This document shows positions 32,622 through 42,397 of a stretch of DNA of 64,000 nt, in pieces. The DNA comes from Polaribacter marinaquae (GTDB taxonomy: Bacteria; Bacteroidota; Bacteroidia; Flavobacteriales; Flavobacteriaceae). The notes beneath the pieces were generated by a model. That model did no database searches. It was given only the letters and a program-made list of their open reading frames with translations, and was not told where the DNA came from. The stretch lies in contig NZ_CP150496.1 in the NCBI RefSeq assembly GCF_038019025.1, forward strand, positions 2,124,001 through 2,188,000, in the 5' to 3' direction. Made by a program: the position numbers and the translations under genes. Within the stretch, counting starts at the first letter, position 1. Each line of letters opens with the position of its first letter.

Positions 32622-35018
32622 TTAATAGAATTTATAGTCCTTAAGACTAATTGTCTTTTTATCAAAAATAAACTCACCATCAGCAGATACACCTTCAAAG
32701 AACAAGGTGATTTTATCAGTTTTAATATTTTTAACATCTAAATTTAAGTTTCCATTTTCATCAATTTTATTCATAGGAAGCCAATCTACTACTCCGTATT
32801 TTTTATAAAAATTGTCTGTATATGAATTGTATTTAGGTATATAGAATTTTTTTGCTTTAGAAAATGTAATAGGAAATTTTATTTCTGTGGTTGTTTGTCT
32901 TTTTATTGGTTGGTAAAATTTCATAGGGTTGGTTACAATACGTATTACCCCATCATTATTTGTAAAACCTTCTCCAAATGAACTTCGATTAAATTCAACA
33001 TAATCCACTATACTCATTGACAAATTAAACAATATACTGTTGTCTAACAGCCTTTGCCCGTCTAAATAGATAATAGTACCTCCTAGGTTACCCTCACTAT
33101 ATGGACTTTGATAGCGAATACTACTACTTAAGCCTATGTCTAAAGTTCCAGTTATATAGTTTTTACGAGCATTAAAACTTAGACCGTAAATGTTTATAAA
33201 TTCTTCTAAGGTTAGGTAACTATCTTGTAATGTTGTAAATTTTACTTTTGCAAAACTTTCTTTTTTAATTTCTAAAATACGCTTTTCTTCTAAGTTTGTT
33301 TTAATTATAACTTCATCTAAAAAATCACCTGTATTTAAACTATTAAAAGTGGTTAGCTCAAAAGTGTTTTCTACTGCATAAAAATTATTGTTTGTCGTTA
33401 AATGCATTGCGCTTTTGTTTGTCTGAGGTATACTATTTGGAGAAAATTGTGGATACATTGGTGTTTTAAATAACTTTCCGTCTTTTTTTCTAATTGAAGA
33501 AATATATGCTTTCTCGTTATTAGTTGGGTAATAATTATTCAACACAAAAGCACTCTTAGAATCATCATTTAAAGAGATAAATTGTGGTGGGTTATTAGAC
33601 AAGGCATGAATTAAAAATTGTTTTTGACTATTTTTATCATCTTGAATATTAAACCTTACTGTAATTCCTTTCTCAAAAGAATGTGCAAAGTTGTTTTTTT
33701 GAGAGAATAATTTTCTCCAATTAAAGCTACTCCAGCCTTGGGTGATAAGCAAATTGTCTAAATCATATTTTTTTTGATTGTTGATATCTGTAAAATAATA
33801 TCCACCGTTTTGTAGGTATCCTTTTATGTAAGGTTTAATTAAAATATTAGAGATAATATTAGAATTTTTATTGTACGATTTTGTGTTTTCTGGCAATATC
33901 GAAATACTAACGTTGTTAAAATCTTTAAAGCCATTTTTAAAGTTGAAACTAAAGTTGTGTAGGGTGTCTTTAGAATTGTTTACAGAAGCATTTTCGATTG
34001 TATTAATATTAATATTTTTGTAATTAAAAAATAATCTTTCTGCAATGGGGTTGTTTTGCTCATCAAATAGTGTAAAAATAGTAACACCAGATTTTAAGTT
34101 TTTTAGCGCAATTTTTTTACTGATAACATTTTCTTTGTCAAACTGTATTTCAATTTTGGTTAATTTCGCTCTGTTTTGATAAGCAAGTATATAGGTTTTT
34201 CCTTTTAAGAATGGCAAAGTACCTTTGTTTGTAACACAAGAAATTATAACTTCGTTTTCATTGCTATTAAGCTGTATTATAATTCCGTTATTTTTTGAGT
34301 TAGTACCAAAATTGGTAATAAAATTTTTGGCATTTTCTAATTGAACTTTATACGTTTTATTTTTAATTGGTTTCATAGAAAAACGCCCAATGCCTAGTTC
34401 GTTTAATTTAAAAGAAGTGATAAAGTTGTTTTGTTGATCAAGCACACTCCCTTTTAAATTAGAAATACCGTAACCTAAACTATCTTTGGCAACAACGCCT
34501 AGCGTATTAATAACACCAGTAAGCAAGTGCCCGCTTTCTGGTAAAATTTGAAGATCTATTTTATCGCTTTTTTTAGTTTTAGCAACAACTTTTGTTTCTT
34601 GAGGATCAATAACGTCAAAGGAATCTGTAAAAAAGCTTTCCTTAGAGAAGTTAAGCATCCAATTTGTGTATGCCTTAAAAGTGTAGGTTCCAGTTTTAAA
34701 GTCTTTATCTACATCAAAGACACCGTTGGCAATACCATTTTCTACTTTTAGCAATTGTTTTTTAACAAGTTTTTTATTGCTATCATAAATTAGGCAGTAC
34801 AAATTAGAAGTACTTTCAGAGAGATTATTTTTGTATTTATCAAAACTATAAGCCGTAAAGCCAATATTTTCTCCTTTGATGTATATAGATTTGTTTAAGT
34901 GTGCATAGACTACTTCTTTAAAGTGTGAACTATTGTTTAAAAAAAGAGAGTCTATCGATTGTTTTTTTTGGGCTTGCAGGTTAAGGTTGATCTTGCTACT
35001 GTAAACAATAGGCAGCAA
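32622..35018 (-). CDS. MG2-like / TonB plug-like surface protein, probable frameshift at N terminus
   Basis: 798 aa in this frame from a TTG at 35018, but an in-frame TAA lies two codons upstream. A good signal peptide start (ATG at 35044, MKKHYLIKICCLLFTV) exists in another frame. The mature-looking segment NLNLQAQKKQSIDSLFLN, ending a signal in the flavobacterial way (AQ), is in the long frame, so a one-base indel between ~35044 and ~34990 is likely. Features: an alpha-2-macroglobulin-like MG2 start (VVYAHLNKSIYIKGENIGFTA), long beta-rich middle, and a TonB plug-like module near the end (GGTIIYLDGQRLLDNSILFN, VDYVEFNRSSFGEG). It lacks a barrel. Such proteins are common in Flavobacteriaceae and of unknown role. 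Confidence 0.7.
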   Translation of the reverse strand: MLPIVYSSKINLNLQAQKKQSIDSLFLNNSSHFKEVVYAHLNKSIYIKGENIGFTAYSFDKYKNNLSESTSNLYCLIYDSNKKLVKKQLLKVENGIANGVFDVDKDFKTGTYTFKAYTNWMLNFSKESFFTDSFDVIDPQETKVVAKTKKSDKIDLQILPESGHLLTGVINTLGVVAKDSLGYGISNLKGSVLDQQNNFITSFKLNELGIGRFSMKPIKNKTYKVQLENAKNFITNFGTNSKNNGIIIQLNSNENEVIISCVTNKGTLPFLKGKTYILAYQNRAKLTKIEIQFDKENVISKKIALKNLKSGVTIFTLFDEQNNPIAERLFFNYKNININTIENASVNNSKDTLHNFSFNFKNGFKDFNNVSISILPENTKSYNKNSNIISNILIKPYIKGYLQNGGYYFTDINNQKKYDLDNLLITQGWSSFNWRKLFSQKNNFAHSFEKGITVRFNIQDDKNSQKQFLIHALSNNPPQFISLNDDSKSAFVLNNYYPTNNEKAYISSIRKKDGKLFKTPMYPQFSPNSIPQTNKSAMHLTTNNNFYAVENTFELTTFNSLNTGDFLDEVIIKTNLEEKRILEIKKESFAKVKFTTLQDSYLTLEEFINIYGLSFNARKNYITGTLDIGLSSSIRYQSPYSEGNLGGTIIYLDGQRLLDNSILFNLSMSIVDYVEFNRSSFGEGFTNNDGVIRIVTNPMKFYQPIKRQTTTEIKFPITFSKAKKFYIPKYNSYTDNFYKKYGVVDWLPMNKIDENGNLNLDVKNIKTDKITLFFEGVSADGEFIFDKKTISLKDYKFY

Positions 35019-35105
35019 ATTTTAATAAGGTAGTGTTTTTTCATAGCATATTTTTTTTATAAATATATCAAAAATTATGCCGAATATTTAGAATGTTTCT
35101 AATGC

Positions 35106-35146
35106 TTTAAATAAAAAAAGCCGCTAAAAAGCGACTTTTTAGTTAA
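35106..35146 (-). terminator. Terminator after metG
   Basis: On the minus strand AAAAGTCGC pairs with GCGGCTTTT (one U-G pair) around a T-rich loop, ending in seven T residues. It lies just beyond the metG stop. Confidence 0.8.
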
Positions 35147-35160
35147 TTTATTGTATTTAT

Positions 35161-37215
35161 TTAACTCACTTGTTGTCCGTTTTTCACGTCCTTTTCAGGT
35201 TCAACAAAAGCTAGTTTTCCTTCTGGTGTGTCTGTCATTAAAATCATTCCTTGGCTTTCTACTCCTCTAATTTTTCTAGGAGTTAAGTTTACTAATACAG
35301 AAACTTGTTGACCAATAATATCTTCCGGAGAAAAACTTTCTGCAATACCAGAAACGATAGTTCTTGTGTCTATACCAACATCAACTTTAAGTTTTAAAAG
35401 TTTTTTAGTTTTTGCAACTTTTTCTGCTTCTAAAATGGTACCAATTCGAATATCTAATTTTGTAAAATCATCAAACTCTATGGTTTCCTTTTGCGGTTCT
35501 ACAACTTTATTTTCTTGTTCGTTGGCAATTTTTGTTGCTTCTAGCTTTGCTACTTGAGCTTCAATTGTTTTGTCTTCAATTTTAGAAAACAATAACTCTG
35601 CTTTGTTTATTTGATGTTCAGCAGGTAATAAAACATCTTTTGCTGTTATATCTTCCCAAGAAAGGTTTAAATCAAGATTTAAAATACCTTTTAATTTTGT
35701 TGATGTAAAAGGTAAAAATGGTTCTGAAACAACTGCTAAAGCTGCAGAAATTTGCAATGCCACATACATAATTGTTTGCACGCGTTCTGCATCAACCTTT
35801 ATAACTTTCCATGGCTCTTCATCGGCTAAATATTTGTTTCCAAGTCTTGCTAAGTTCATTAATTCTTGACTAGCTTCTCTAAACCTATATCTTTCTATAG
35901 ATTTACCAATAATATTAGGAAACTCTTTTACAGCAGCTAAAACATCTTCGTCAACTTCTGTATAATTCCCTGCAAGTGGCACTTGCCCTTGGTAGTATTT
36001 ATTTGTTAAAACAACAACTCTGTTTATAAAGTTACCAAAGATGGCAACTAATTCGCTATTATTTTTAGCCTGAAAATCTTTCCAAGTAAAATCATTGTCT
36101 TTACTTTCTGGCGCGTTTGCCGTTAATGTATAACGTAAAACATCTTGTTGATCTGGAAATTCTTCTAAATATTCGTGCAACCAAACTGCCCAATTTTTAG
36201 ACGTCGATAATTTATTTCCTTCTAAATTTAAAAATTCATTTGCTGGTACGTTGTCTGGTAAAATGTAATCTCCGTGTGCTTTTAACATACTCGGAAAAAT
36301 AATACAGTGAAAAACAATATTATCTTTACCAATAAAATGCACCAACTTGGTATCGTCTTTTTTCCAGTAATCTTCCCATTTTTTGCCTTCTCTTTCTGCC
36401 CATTCTTTGGTAGAAGAAATGTAACCAATGGGTGCGTCGAACCAAACGTATAAAACTTTACCATCTGCACCTTCTACAGGTACCGGAATTCCCCAATCTA
36501 AATCTCTAGTTACTGCTCTTGGTCTTAAACCATCATCTACCCAACTTTTTACTTGACCATAAACATTAGGTTTCCAATCTTTTTTATGTCCTTTTAAGAT
36601 CCATTCACGTAAAAATTCTTCGTGCTTATCTAAAGGTAAAAACCAGTGTTTTGTTTCTTTTAAAGAAGGCACATTACCAGTTATTGCAGATTTAGGATTG
36701 ATTAAATCTGTTGCGTTATGAGATGTACCACAATTTTCGCATTGATCACCATAACTTTCTTCGAAACCGCATTTTGGGCAAGTACCAATTACAAACCTAT
36801 CTGCTAAAAATTGGTTTGCTTCTGCGTCATATAATTGTTCAGAAACTTCTTCTACAAAATCTCCGTTTTCATACAATTTTGTAAAAAATTCTGATGCAGT
36901 TTTATGATGTATTTCTGATGAAGTTCTAGAATAATTATCAAAAGAAATACCAAAATCTGCAAAAGATTTTTTAATAATACCGTGGTATTTATCGATAATA
37001 TCTTGCGGAGAAACACCTTCTTTTTTTGCTCTCATTGGTATTGCAACACCATGTTCATCAGAACCACAGATGTATGCAACATCTTTACCTGTTAAACGTA
37101 AATAACGTGCGTAAATATCTGCTGGCACGTAAACACCTGCTAAATGCCCAATATGAATAGGACCATTAGTATAAGGTAAAGCTGCTGTAATTGTATATCT
37201 TTTTGGAGCACTCAT
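35161..37215 (-). CDS. metG: Methionyl-tRNA synthetase
   Basis: 684 aa, the size of the long bacterial MetRS with a C-terminal tRNA-binding domain. HIGH motif at 21-24 ([10 protein letters not shown]), zinc-binding cysteines in [17 protein letters not shown], and KMSKS motif replaced by KLSTS (~334-338). The C-terminal EMAP/Trbp111-like domain begins near 565 ([19 protein letters not shown]), after a charged linker. Charges tRNA(Met) in the cytoplasm. Monocistronic, with its own promoter and terminator. Divergent from the LD-carboxypeptidase gene across 104 bp. Confidence 0.98.
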   Translation of the reverse strand: MSAPKRYTITAALPYTNGPIHIGHLAGVYVPADIYARYLRLTGKDVAYICGSDEHGVAIPMRAKKEGVSPQDIIDKYHGIIKKSFADFGISFDNYSRTSSEIHHKTASEFFTKLYENGDFVEEVSEQLYDAEANQFLADRFVIGTCPKCGFEESYGDQCENCGTSHNATDLINPKSAITGNVPSLKETKHWFLPLDKHEEFLREWILKGHKKDWKPNVYGQVKSWVDDGLRPRAVTRDLDWGIPVPVEGADGKVLYVWFDAPIGYISSTKEWAEREGKKWEDYWKKDDTKLVHFIGKDNIVFHCIIFPSMLKAHGDYILPDNVPANEFLNLEGNKLSTSKNWAVWLHEYLEEFPDQQDVLRYTLTANAPESKDNDFTWKDFQAKNNSELVAIFGNFINRVVVLTNKYYQGQVPLAGNYTEVDEDVLAAVKEFPNIIGKSIERYRFREASQELMNLARLGNKYLADEEPWKVIKVDAERVQTIMYVALQISAALAVVSEPFLPFTSTKLKGILNLDLNLSWEDITAKDVLLPAEHQINKAELLFSKIEDKTIEAQVAKLEATKIANEQENKVVEPQKETIEFDDFTKLDIRIGTILEAEKVAKTKKLLKLKVDVGIDTRTIVSGIAESFSPEDIIGQQVSVLVNLTPRKIRGVESQGMILMTDTPEGKLAFVEPEKDVKNGQQVS

Positions 37216-37242
37216 GTGTTCTTTGTGTTAATTTTAGAAGTG

Positions 37243-37275
37243 CAAAAGTACAAAAAACACGGTTTTAAAAGTCAA
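37243..37275 (-). promoter_or_regulatory. metG promoter
   Basis: On the minus strand TTGAC (TTG at 37275-37273) is followed after 22 bases by TACTTTTG (37250-37243), matching the Bacteroidetes -33 TTG / -7 TAnnTTTG pattern. The ATG is 27 bp downstream. Spacing is at the long end of the usual range. Confidence 0.55.
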
Positions 37276-37319
37276 CGAAAATAGATACATTTACATTCGC
37301 TAGTTATTTAAGCTATTAA

Positions 37320-38348
37320 ATGCTAAAAAAAAGATTCATTTTGAAGAAAACACAAGTACTTATTACAATTTTATTAGTTGTTTTTTCAACTATAAACTCA
37401 CAAGAAAAAAGCAATAATTTAGTTACACCACCATATTTAAAACAAGGAGATACGGTTGCAATTGTTGCGCCTGCAGGAATTTTAAGAGGAAGAAAAGCAA
37501 CAGTAGATAAAGCTAAAAAATTAGCAGAAAGTTGGGGTTTAAAAGTGGTTTTGGGTAAAAATATGTTCAACCAAAATAACCATTTTGCAGGAACTGATAA
37601 TGAGCGTTGTCAAGATTTTCAAGATGCATTAGATAATCCAAATATTAAAGCAATTTGGGCTGCTAGAGGTGGTTATGGTTCTGTTAGAATTTTAGATAAA
37701 TTAGATTTTAATAAATTTAAAAAAAATCCGAAGTGGATAATTGGTTATTCTGATATTACTGCATTTCATAATCATATTCATAATTTAGGCGTAGAAACGA
37801 TTCACGGAATGATGGCAACAAGTCTAGAAGAAAAGCCAGAAGAAATTATAGAAACAATTGCTAGTTTTAAAAAAGCACTTTTTGGTGAAGATGTAAAGTA
37901 TGTGTTTGCTGATAATGAGTTGAATAGAAAAAATAGATTAAATATTTCTGAATTAAAAGGACAATTAATTGGCGGAAACTTAGCAATATTAACATCTATG
38001 TTAGGTTCTAAAAGTCAATTAAATACAGAAGGAAAAATACTTTTTATTGAAGAAATTGGCGAGTATAAATATTCTATTGATAGAATGTTGCAAAGCTTAA
38101 AAAGAGCAGGTTATTTTAGAAAAGTAAAAGCTGTAATAGTAGGAGATATGTCTTTAATAAAAAAGAATTCTACAAAATGGGGAAGTTCTATAGAACAGCT
38201 AATTTTAGATGTAATACCACAAGATATACCTGTTGTATTTGATTTTCCTGCGGGTCACGAAGCCGACAATCGAGCATTAATTTTTGGTAGAAATGTAACG
38301 TTAGAATTAGATATGGAGAATTGTTTGTTAGATTTTTCTAAAAATTAA
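37320..38348 (+). CDS. LD-carboxypeptidase (peptidase family S66)
   Basis: 342 aa. A signal peptide (KKTQVLITILLVVFSTINSQ) suggests periplasmic location. Family S66 features are GDTVAIVAPAG, WAARGGYGSVRIL, the nucleophile Ser144 in WIIGYSDITAF, Glu in LFIEEIGEYKYSIDRML and the C-terminal His in FPAGHEADN. It trims the terminal D-Ala from tetrapeptides in murein recycling. The YraN gene starts 2 bp after its stop, so the two are co-transcribed. Confidence 0.92.
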   Translation: MLKKRFILKKTQVLITILLVVFSTINSQEKSNNLVTPPYLKQGDTVAIVAPAGILRGRKATVDKAKKLAESWGLKVVLGKNMFNQNNHFAGTDNERCQDFQDALDNPNIKAIWAARGGYGSVRILDKLDFNKFKKNPKWIIGYSDITAFHNHIHNLGVETIHGMMATSLEEKPEEIIETIASFKKALFGEDVKYVFADNELNRKNRLNISELKGQLIGGNLAILTSMLGSKSQLNTEGKILFIEEIGEYKYSIDRMLQSLKRAGYFRKVKAVIVGDMSLIKKNSTKWGSSIEQLILDVIPQDIPVVFDFPAGHEADNRALIFGRNVTLELDMENCLLDFSKN

Positions 38349-38350
38349 AA

Positions 38351-38710
38351 ATGGCTGCACACAATGAACTTGGCGAAAAAGGAGAAAAACTAGCAATAGA
38401 GTTTTTATTAGAAAAAGGGTATACTATTTTAGAGAAAAATTACCGCTATTTAAAAGCAGAAGTAGACATCATAGCCAAAATAGAAAACACATTGGCTGTA
38501 ATAGAAGTTAAAACGCGCTCTACAGATTATTTTGGTAATCCAGAAGAGTTTGTAAACCCTAAAAAGATTAAATTACTTCTTTCTGCAATAGATTATTACG
38601 TTACAGAAAACGACTTAGAGGTAGATGTAAGATTTGATATTATTGCAATTATACAGCAACATAAATCAACAAAAATTAAGCACTTAGAAGATGCTTTTCT
38701 ACATTTCTAA
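38351..38710 (+). CDS. yraN: YraN/UPF0102 family putative endonuclease
   Basis: 119 aa. Matches the UPF0102 fold of restriction endonuclease-like proteins: GEKGEKLAIEFLLEKGYTIL, NYRYLKAEVDIIAKI, LAVIEVKTRSTDYFGNPEEF and the NPKKIKLL segment. Catalytic-like D-I-I and E-V-K residues are present. Cytoplasmic, role unclear (DNA processing has been suggested for the family). The 3' end overlaps the convergent TlpA-like gene by 12 bp. Confidence 0.93.
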   Translation: MAAHNELGEKGEKLAIEFLLEKGYTILEKNYRYLKAEVDIIAKIENTLAVIEVKTRSTDYFGNPEEFVNPKKIKLLLSAIDYYVTENDLEVDVRFDIIAIIQQHKSTKIKHLEDAFLHF

Positions 38711-40069
38711 ATTGTTTAAATAAGCTTTTAATTTTTCTAAATCTTGAGGTTTTGCTATAATTTTCTTATCACTATCTAACACAAAATAAGTTGGTGTAGA
38801 ATTAATGTTATATGTTCTAGCAATCTTGTTTTCCCATTTGTTTAGACCTAAAACATGATGCCAATTTGGTAGTGTGGTTTTCATGTTATTCCAACCAAAT
38901 TCATCATTTTCTAGAGAAAAAGCTACTGCTTTTAATTCGTTTTTATTTGCTAAAAACTTATGCAATTGTGGTATTTCTCTTAAACAATGAGAACAACTAG
39001 TACTCCAGAATATTAAAACATAATTTTTAGCATCATTTAAAGTAGATAATTTATAGTTTTTGCCGTTTTCTTTCCAAGAAAAATCGGGTGCAATTCTACC
39101 AACTTCAGACGCTAATAAAGATAGTTTTTCGTTTTTATATTTTTCATTTTGTAAAGATTTAGGCAATTTGTTGTAGTAATTGTCAAAAAGATAATCTACC
39201 ATTTCTAAATTTTTACTTTGCTCAAATTGATTGATCAAAAGCTCTATAACGTTTTTTCTAAACACCACTTCTTTAACCTTTGTAAAAACCTTATTTACAG
39301 CATTTTTGTAAAGTATTTGTTGTTGTTCTAAATCTTCTGAGTAATTAATGTAAAAGATGTAGTCGGATATTCTGTCAATTAAAAAAGAAGAATTTATTAA
39401 TGTTTTGCTAGAAAAATCCATATTATCAAAAAAAGTAGCATTTATATTTTGCATATACTCTTTTGCATTGGTTTTTATTTCTGATGGATTTGATCTAGAA
39501 GTTGCCTTAATAAAAGGCTGAACGTACATTCCGTTTGAACTCTCTAAATATTTTTGTTGTATCGCATTAATTGTTGCTAAAGTAGTTTTGTAATTCGTTT
39601 TTAAATCTACTTCTGGGTTTCTTAAAGCTGTAATTTGTAAAGAATCTAGTTTTTGTTGTGCAACAGAAACTTCGCTTAAGTAGTTTTTGTAAATAATATT
39701 TTCATCAGAATTAGAAAATAAAGTAGTTTGCTCAGGATAATCTGGGTGAAAAGTAAAGCTTACATTTTCTTTGTTGAAGATAAAATCTACAAAACCTGGT
39801 GCTTCTGTTCTGTAGGTAATTCTATAAGATCCAATTTTGGCATCTGCAGGTAAATCAAACTGAAAAGTACCGATAGTTTGCTTTTTACCTTCAATAGCAA
39901 TAGTGTCTTTTTTTATTGTTGTATTGGTAACAAATTTTTGTTTTGCGCCTTCTATTCTATATAAAATTGCCCAATCTGTTTTTATATCATTAGTTAAAGT
40001 ACCATTAATACTAAATTGTGCTTGTGCAAATGATGATATTAAAAATATTAAAACAAGTACTTTTTTCAT
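38699..40069 (-). CDS. TlpA-like thioredoxin-fold protein
   Basis: 456 aa with a signal peptide (MKKVLVLIFLISSFAQAQ). An N-terminal beta-rich domain (~20-130, DUF4369-like) and a long helical middle precede a C-terminal thioredoxin fold (~320-456) with the redox motif C359-S-H-C362 (FWSTSCSHCLREIPQLHKF) and the cis-Pro loop NINSTPTYFVLD. Located in the periplasm, perhaps a thiol-disulfide reductase for envelope proteins. It overlaps the end of yraN on the other strand. Confidence 0.88.
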   Translation of the reverse strand: MKKVLVLIFLISSFAQAQFSINGTLTNDIKTDWAILYRIEGAKQKFVTNTTIKKDTIAIEGKKQTIGTFQFDLPADAKIGSYRITYRTEAPGFVDFIFNKENVSFTFHPDYPEQTTLFSNSDENIIYKNYLSEVSVAQQKLDSLQITALRNPEVDLKTNYKTTLATINAIQQKYLESSNGMYVQPFIKATSRSNPSEIKTNAKEYMQNINATFFDNMDFSSKTLINSSFLIDRISDYIFYINYSEDLEQQQILYKNAVNKVFTKVKEVVFRKNVIELLINQFEQSKNLEMVDYLFDNYYNKLPKSLQNEKYKNEKLSLLASEVGRIAPDFSWKENGKNYKLSTLNDAKNYVLIFWSTSCSHCLREIPQLHKFLANKNELKAVAFSLENDEFGWNNMKTTLPNWHHVLGLNKWENKIARTYNINSTPTYFVLDSDKKIIAKPQDLEKLKAYLNNLEM

Positions 40070-40173
40070 TTTTTTCTTCGGATTTTATTTCTCGAAATAC
40101 TATTTTCAAGAAGTGTACCAAAAATACTATTTCTCTAACAAATTAGGTATATTGTAAACCAAAATTTAACAAT

Positions 40174-40968
40174 ATGTCTTTTTCTAATAAAGTAGTTTGG
40201 GTAACTGGTGCATCTTCTGGTATTGGTAAAGCTTTAGCAATAGAACTCTCTAAGCAAAATGCAAAACTTATTATATCTTCTAGAAATTTAGAGGCATTAA
40301 CTTTGGTAAAGCAAGTATGCGAAAATGCTAATAATATTAAAATCTTAGCATTAGATTTAGAAGATTATATAAGTTTAGAAGAAAAAGCTACTGAAGCTAT
40401 AGCTGCTTTTGGACGTGTAGATGTACTAATAAATAATGGCGGAATTAGTCAACGCTCTATAGTAGAAGAAACAGAAATTACTGTTGATAAAAGAATTATG
40501 GATATCAATTACTTGGGCACAGTTGCCTTAACAAAAGCTATTTTACCTCATTTTTTAGAAAATAAAAATGGTCATTTTGCGGTAACTACAAGTATTGTTG
40601 GTAAAATAGGAACACCATTAAGATCTAGTTACGCGGCAAGTAAACATGCTTTACATGGTTTTTTTGATAGTTTTCGAGCAGAAGTTCATCAGAAAAATAT
40701 AAAAGTAACTCTAATTTGTCCAGGATTTATAAATACAAATGTTTCTAAAAACGCTTTAACTGGTAGCGGTAAACCACAAGGAATTATGAATGCAGCTACT
40801 GGTAACGGCATGTCTGCAGAACTTTGTGCAAAACGAATGCTAAAGGCTATAAATAAAAATAAAGAAGAAGTTTATATTGCTGGTTTTAAAGAAAAATTAG
40901 GCGTTTATGTAAAAAGATTTATACCAAGATTATTTTCTGTTTTAGTTAGAAAAATGAGTGTAACTTAA
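40174..40968 (+). CDS. Short-chain dehydrogenase/reductase (DHRS7-like)
   Basis: 264 aa classical SDR. Cofactor motif TGASSGIG (11-18), NNGG near 90, catalytic Ser140 (VTTSIVGKIG), Y153-X3-K157 (SYAASKHALHGFF) and the following PGFINTNVS loop. The Asn-Gly-Gly-Ile (instead of NNAG) and the Arg at the end of beta 2 (ISSRNLEAL) point to NADP use by a DHRS7-type enzyme. The substrate is unknown. The last 4 bp overlap the convergent unknown gene. Confidence 0.92.
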   Translation: MSFSNKVVWVTGASSGIGKALAIELSKQNAKLIISSRNLEALTLVKQVCENANNIKILALDLEDYISLEEKATEAIAAFGRVDVLINNGGISQRSIVEETEITVDKRIMDINYLGTVALTKAILPHFLENKNGHFAVTTSIVGKIGTPLRSSYAASKHALHGFFDSFRAEVHQKNIKVTLICPGFINTNVSKNALTGSGKPQGIMNAATGNGMSAELCAKRMLKAINKNKEEVYIAGFKEKLGVYVKRFIPRLFSVLVRKMSVT

Positions 40969-41324
40969 TCTTCTAAATATTTTAAATTATCAAAATAATT
41001 TACAATTGCTTCTTTCATTAAAACTGTTTGTTCACCTGGTTTTAAGTTTGGTAATTCTGTAATTATTTTATAATGAGGCCAGCTATCATCATCAAAATAA
41101 TCAAATTCATAATAACCATAAGGTTCTAAAAGTTTACAAATAGCAATATGCATTAAGTTTACTTTTTCATCTTTTTTAAAGCTAGTTTGCCCAGTACCTA
41201 ATTCTTGTACGCCAATTAAGTAGATAATTCCATCCATATTTAACTCATCACCATCAGCAAATTGTTTAGTAAGTTTATCTACTAACAAATTCCATTTTTC
41301 TTTAAGATTTACTACTTTTTCCAT
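40965..41324 (-). CDS. Conserved unknown protein
   Basis: 119 aa, acidic, soluble, without signal or membrane segment. Distinctive stretches are DGIIYLIGVQELGTGQTSF and EPYGYYEFDYFDDDSWPHY; neither matches a family I know. Codon use and composition match the neighbours and the start is a clean ATG, so it looks real. Sits alone between a convergent SDR gene and the divergent cvpA. Confidence 0.7.
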   Translation of the reverse strand: MEKVVNLKEKWNLLVDKLTKQFADGDELNMDGIIYLIGVQELGTGQTSFKKDEKVNLMHIAICKLLEPYGYYEFDYFDDDSWPHYKIITELPNLKPGEQTVLMKEAIVNYFDNLKYLED

Positions 41325-41405
41325 GCTTAAAATTTAAGATTACAAAGATACAATGCCCATTTTTAATTTTTAAAAAAAAGGTGTAGGTTTGAAGAAATTA
41401 ATTTA

Positions 41406-41921
41406 ATGAATGTTTTTGATATAGTTATTGCAGCATTGCTACTGTTTGGTTTTGTAAGAGGTGTAATGAAAGGGCTTTTTGTAGAAATAGCGTCTTTAGT
41501 TGCTTTAATTGGTGGTGTTTATGGCGCAATACATTTTTCGTTTTTTGTAGGTGATTTCTTAAAAAAATCCGTATCTTGGAGCAAAGAATACATTTCTTTA
41601 GCAGCTTTTGCTGCAACTTTTATTATAATTATAGTAACTATAGCCTTAATTGGTAAATTGTTAACTAAATTGGCAGATTTTGCATCTTTAGGTATTATAA
41701 ATAAAATTTTAGGAGGCGTTTTTGGCGCATTAAAAATAGGTTTAATCTTAAGTGTAGTTTTTATTTTCTTCGGAAAAATGAACGATACTATTCCTTTTAT
41801 TGAAAAAGAAACTTTAGAAAACTCAATTTTATACACTCCTGTAAAGAAAATTGCCCCTACAATATTTCCTTCCATCATTAAAGATGAAAAAGAGGAAAAA
41901 ACCCCTGTTATAAACATTTAA
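41406..41921 (+). CDS. cvpA: CvpA family membrane protein
   Basis: 171 aa with four predicted membrane helices. The N terminus reads FDIVIAALLLFGFVRGVMKG, with GLFVEIASLVALIGGVYGA, which is the CvpA/colicin V production family pattern. The charged C-terminal tail (KDEKEEKTP) is cytosolic. The family is tied to envelope homeostasis in proteobacteria; the role here is unknown. A small signal-peptide protein gene follows after 43 bp. Confidence 0.88.
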   Translation: MNVFDIVIAALLLFGFVRGVMKGLFVEIASLVALIGGVYGAIHFSFFVGDFLKKSVSWSKEYISLAAFAATFIIIIVTIALIGKLLTKLADFASLGIINKILGGVFGALKIGLILSVVFIFFGKMNDTIPFIEKETLENSILYTPVKKIAPTIFPSIIKDEKEEKTPVINI

Positions 41922-41964
41922 TTAAACTATTTTTTTTGTAGTTTTATATTTATATTAATTAGCC

Positions 41965-42342
41965 ATGAAAAAATTATACTTTTTAATCGCGTTTGCAGGA
42001 GCTGTAGTTTTAAGTTCTTCAAAATTAGCTGATTGCAATATTTTAAAAAATAACGCATTCAAGTATAAAGTTGGTAGTAAAGATGTTTTAGTTCAGTTTG
42101 GTGAAGATGAATATATCGAATATCACGAAAACAAAAAATATTTTATAAAATCTGATATCGAATGGTTAACAGAATGTGAATATAAATTAATTATTCAAGA
42201 ATCTACTTTACCTAATTTCCCTTTTAAAACAGGTACCACGATGCGTATTAAAATAGATAGAGTAAAAGGAAAGAAAGTATATTATACGGCAAAACTAGGT
42301 GGTAGAAGTTGGGAGTGGCGAATGACTAAAGTAAATAAATAA
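41965..42342 (+). CDS. Small exported protein of unknown function
   Basis: 125 aa. A signal peptide (MKKLYFLIAFAGAVVLSSS) precedes a compact basic domain starting LADCNILKNNAFKYKVGSKD and ending GGRSWEWRMTKVNK. There are three Cys in the mature part. No family recognised, though similar short DNA-damage-unrelated exported proteins occur beside cvpA in flavobacteria. It is followed directly by a strong terminator, supporting it as the last gene of a cvpA unit. Confidence 0.72.
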   Translation: MKKLYFLIAFAGAVVLSSSKLADCNILKNNAFKYKVGSKDVLVQFGEDEYIEYHENKKYFIKSDIEWLTECEYKLIIQESTLPNFPFKTGTTMRIKIDRVKGKKVYYTAKLGGRSWEWRMTKVNK

Positions 42343-42346
42343 TAAA

Positions 42347-42382
42347 AAAAAATCCAGCTTTTTTAAAAGCTGGATTTTTTTT
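42347..42382. terminator. Bidirectional terminator between convergent genes
   Basis: AAAAATCCAGCTTTT pairs with AAAAGCTGGATTTTT around a short TT loop, with A and T runs outside. It serves the cvpA unit and the carbonic anhydrase operon. Confidence 0.9.
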
Positions 42383-42397
42383 GAAATCTAATGTAAT

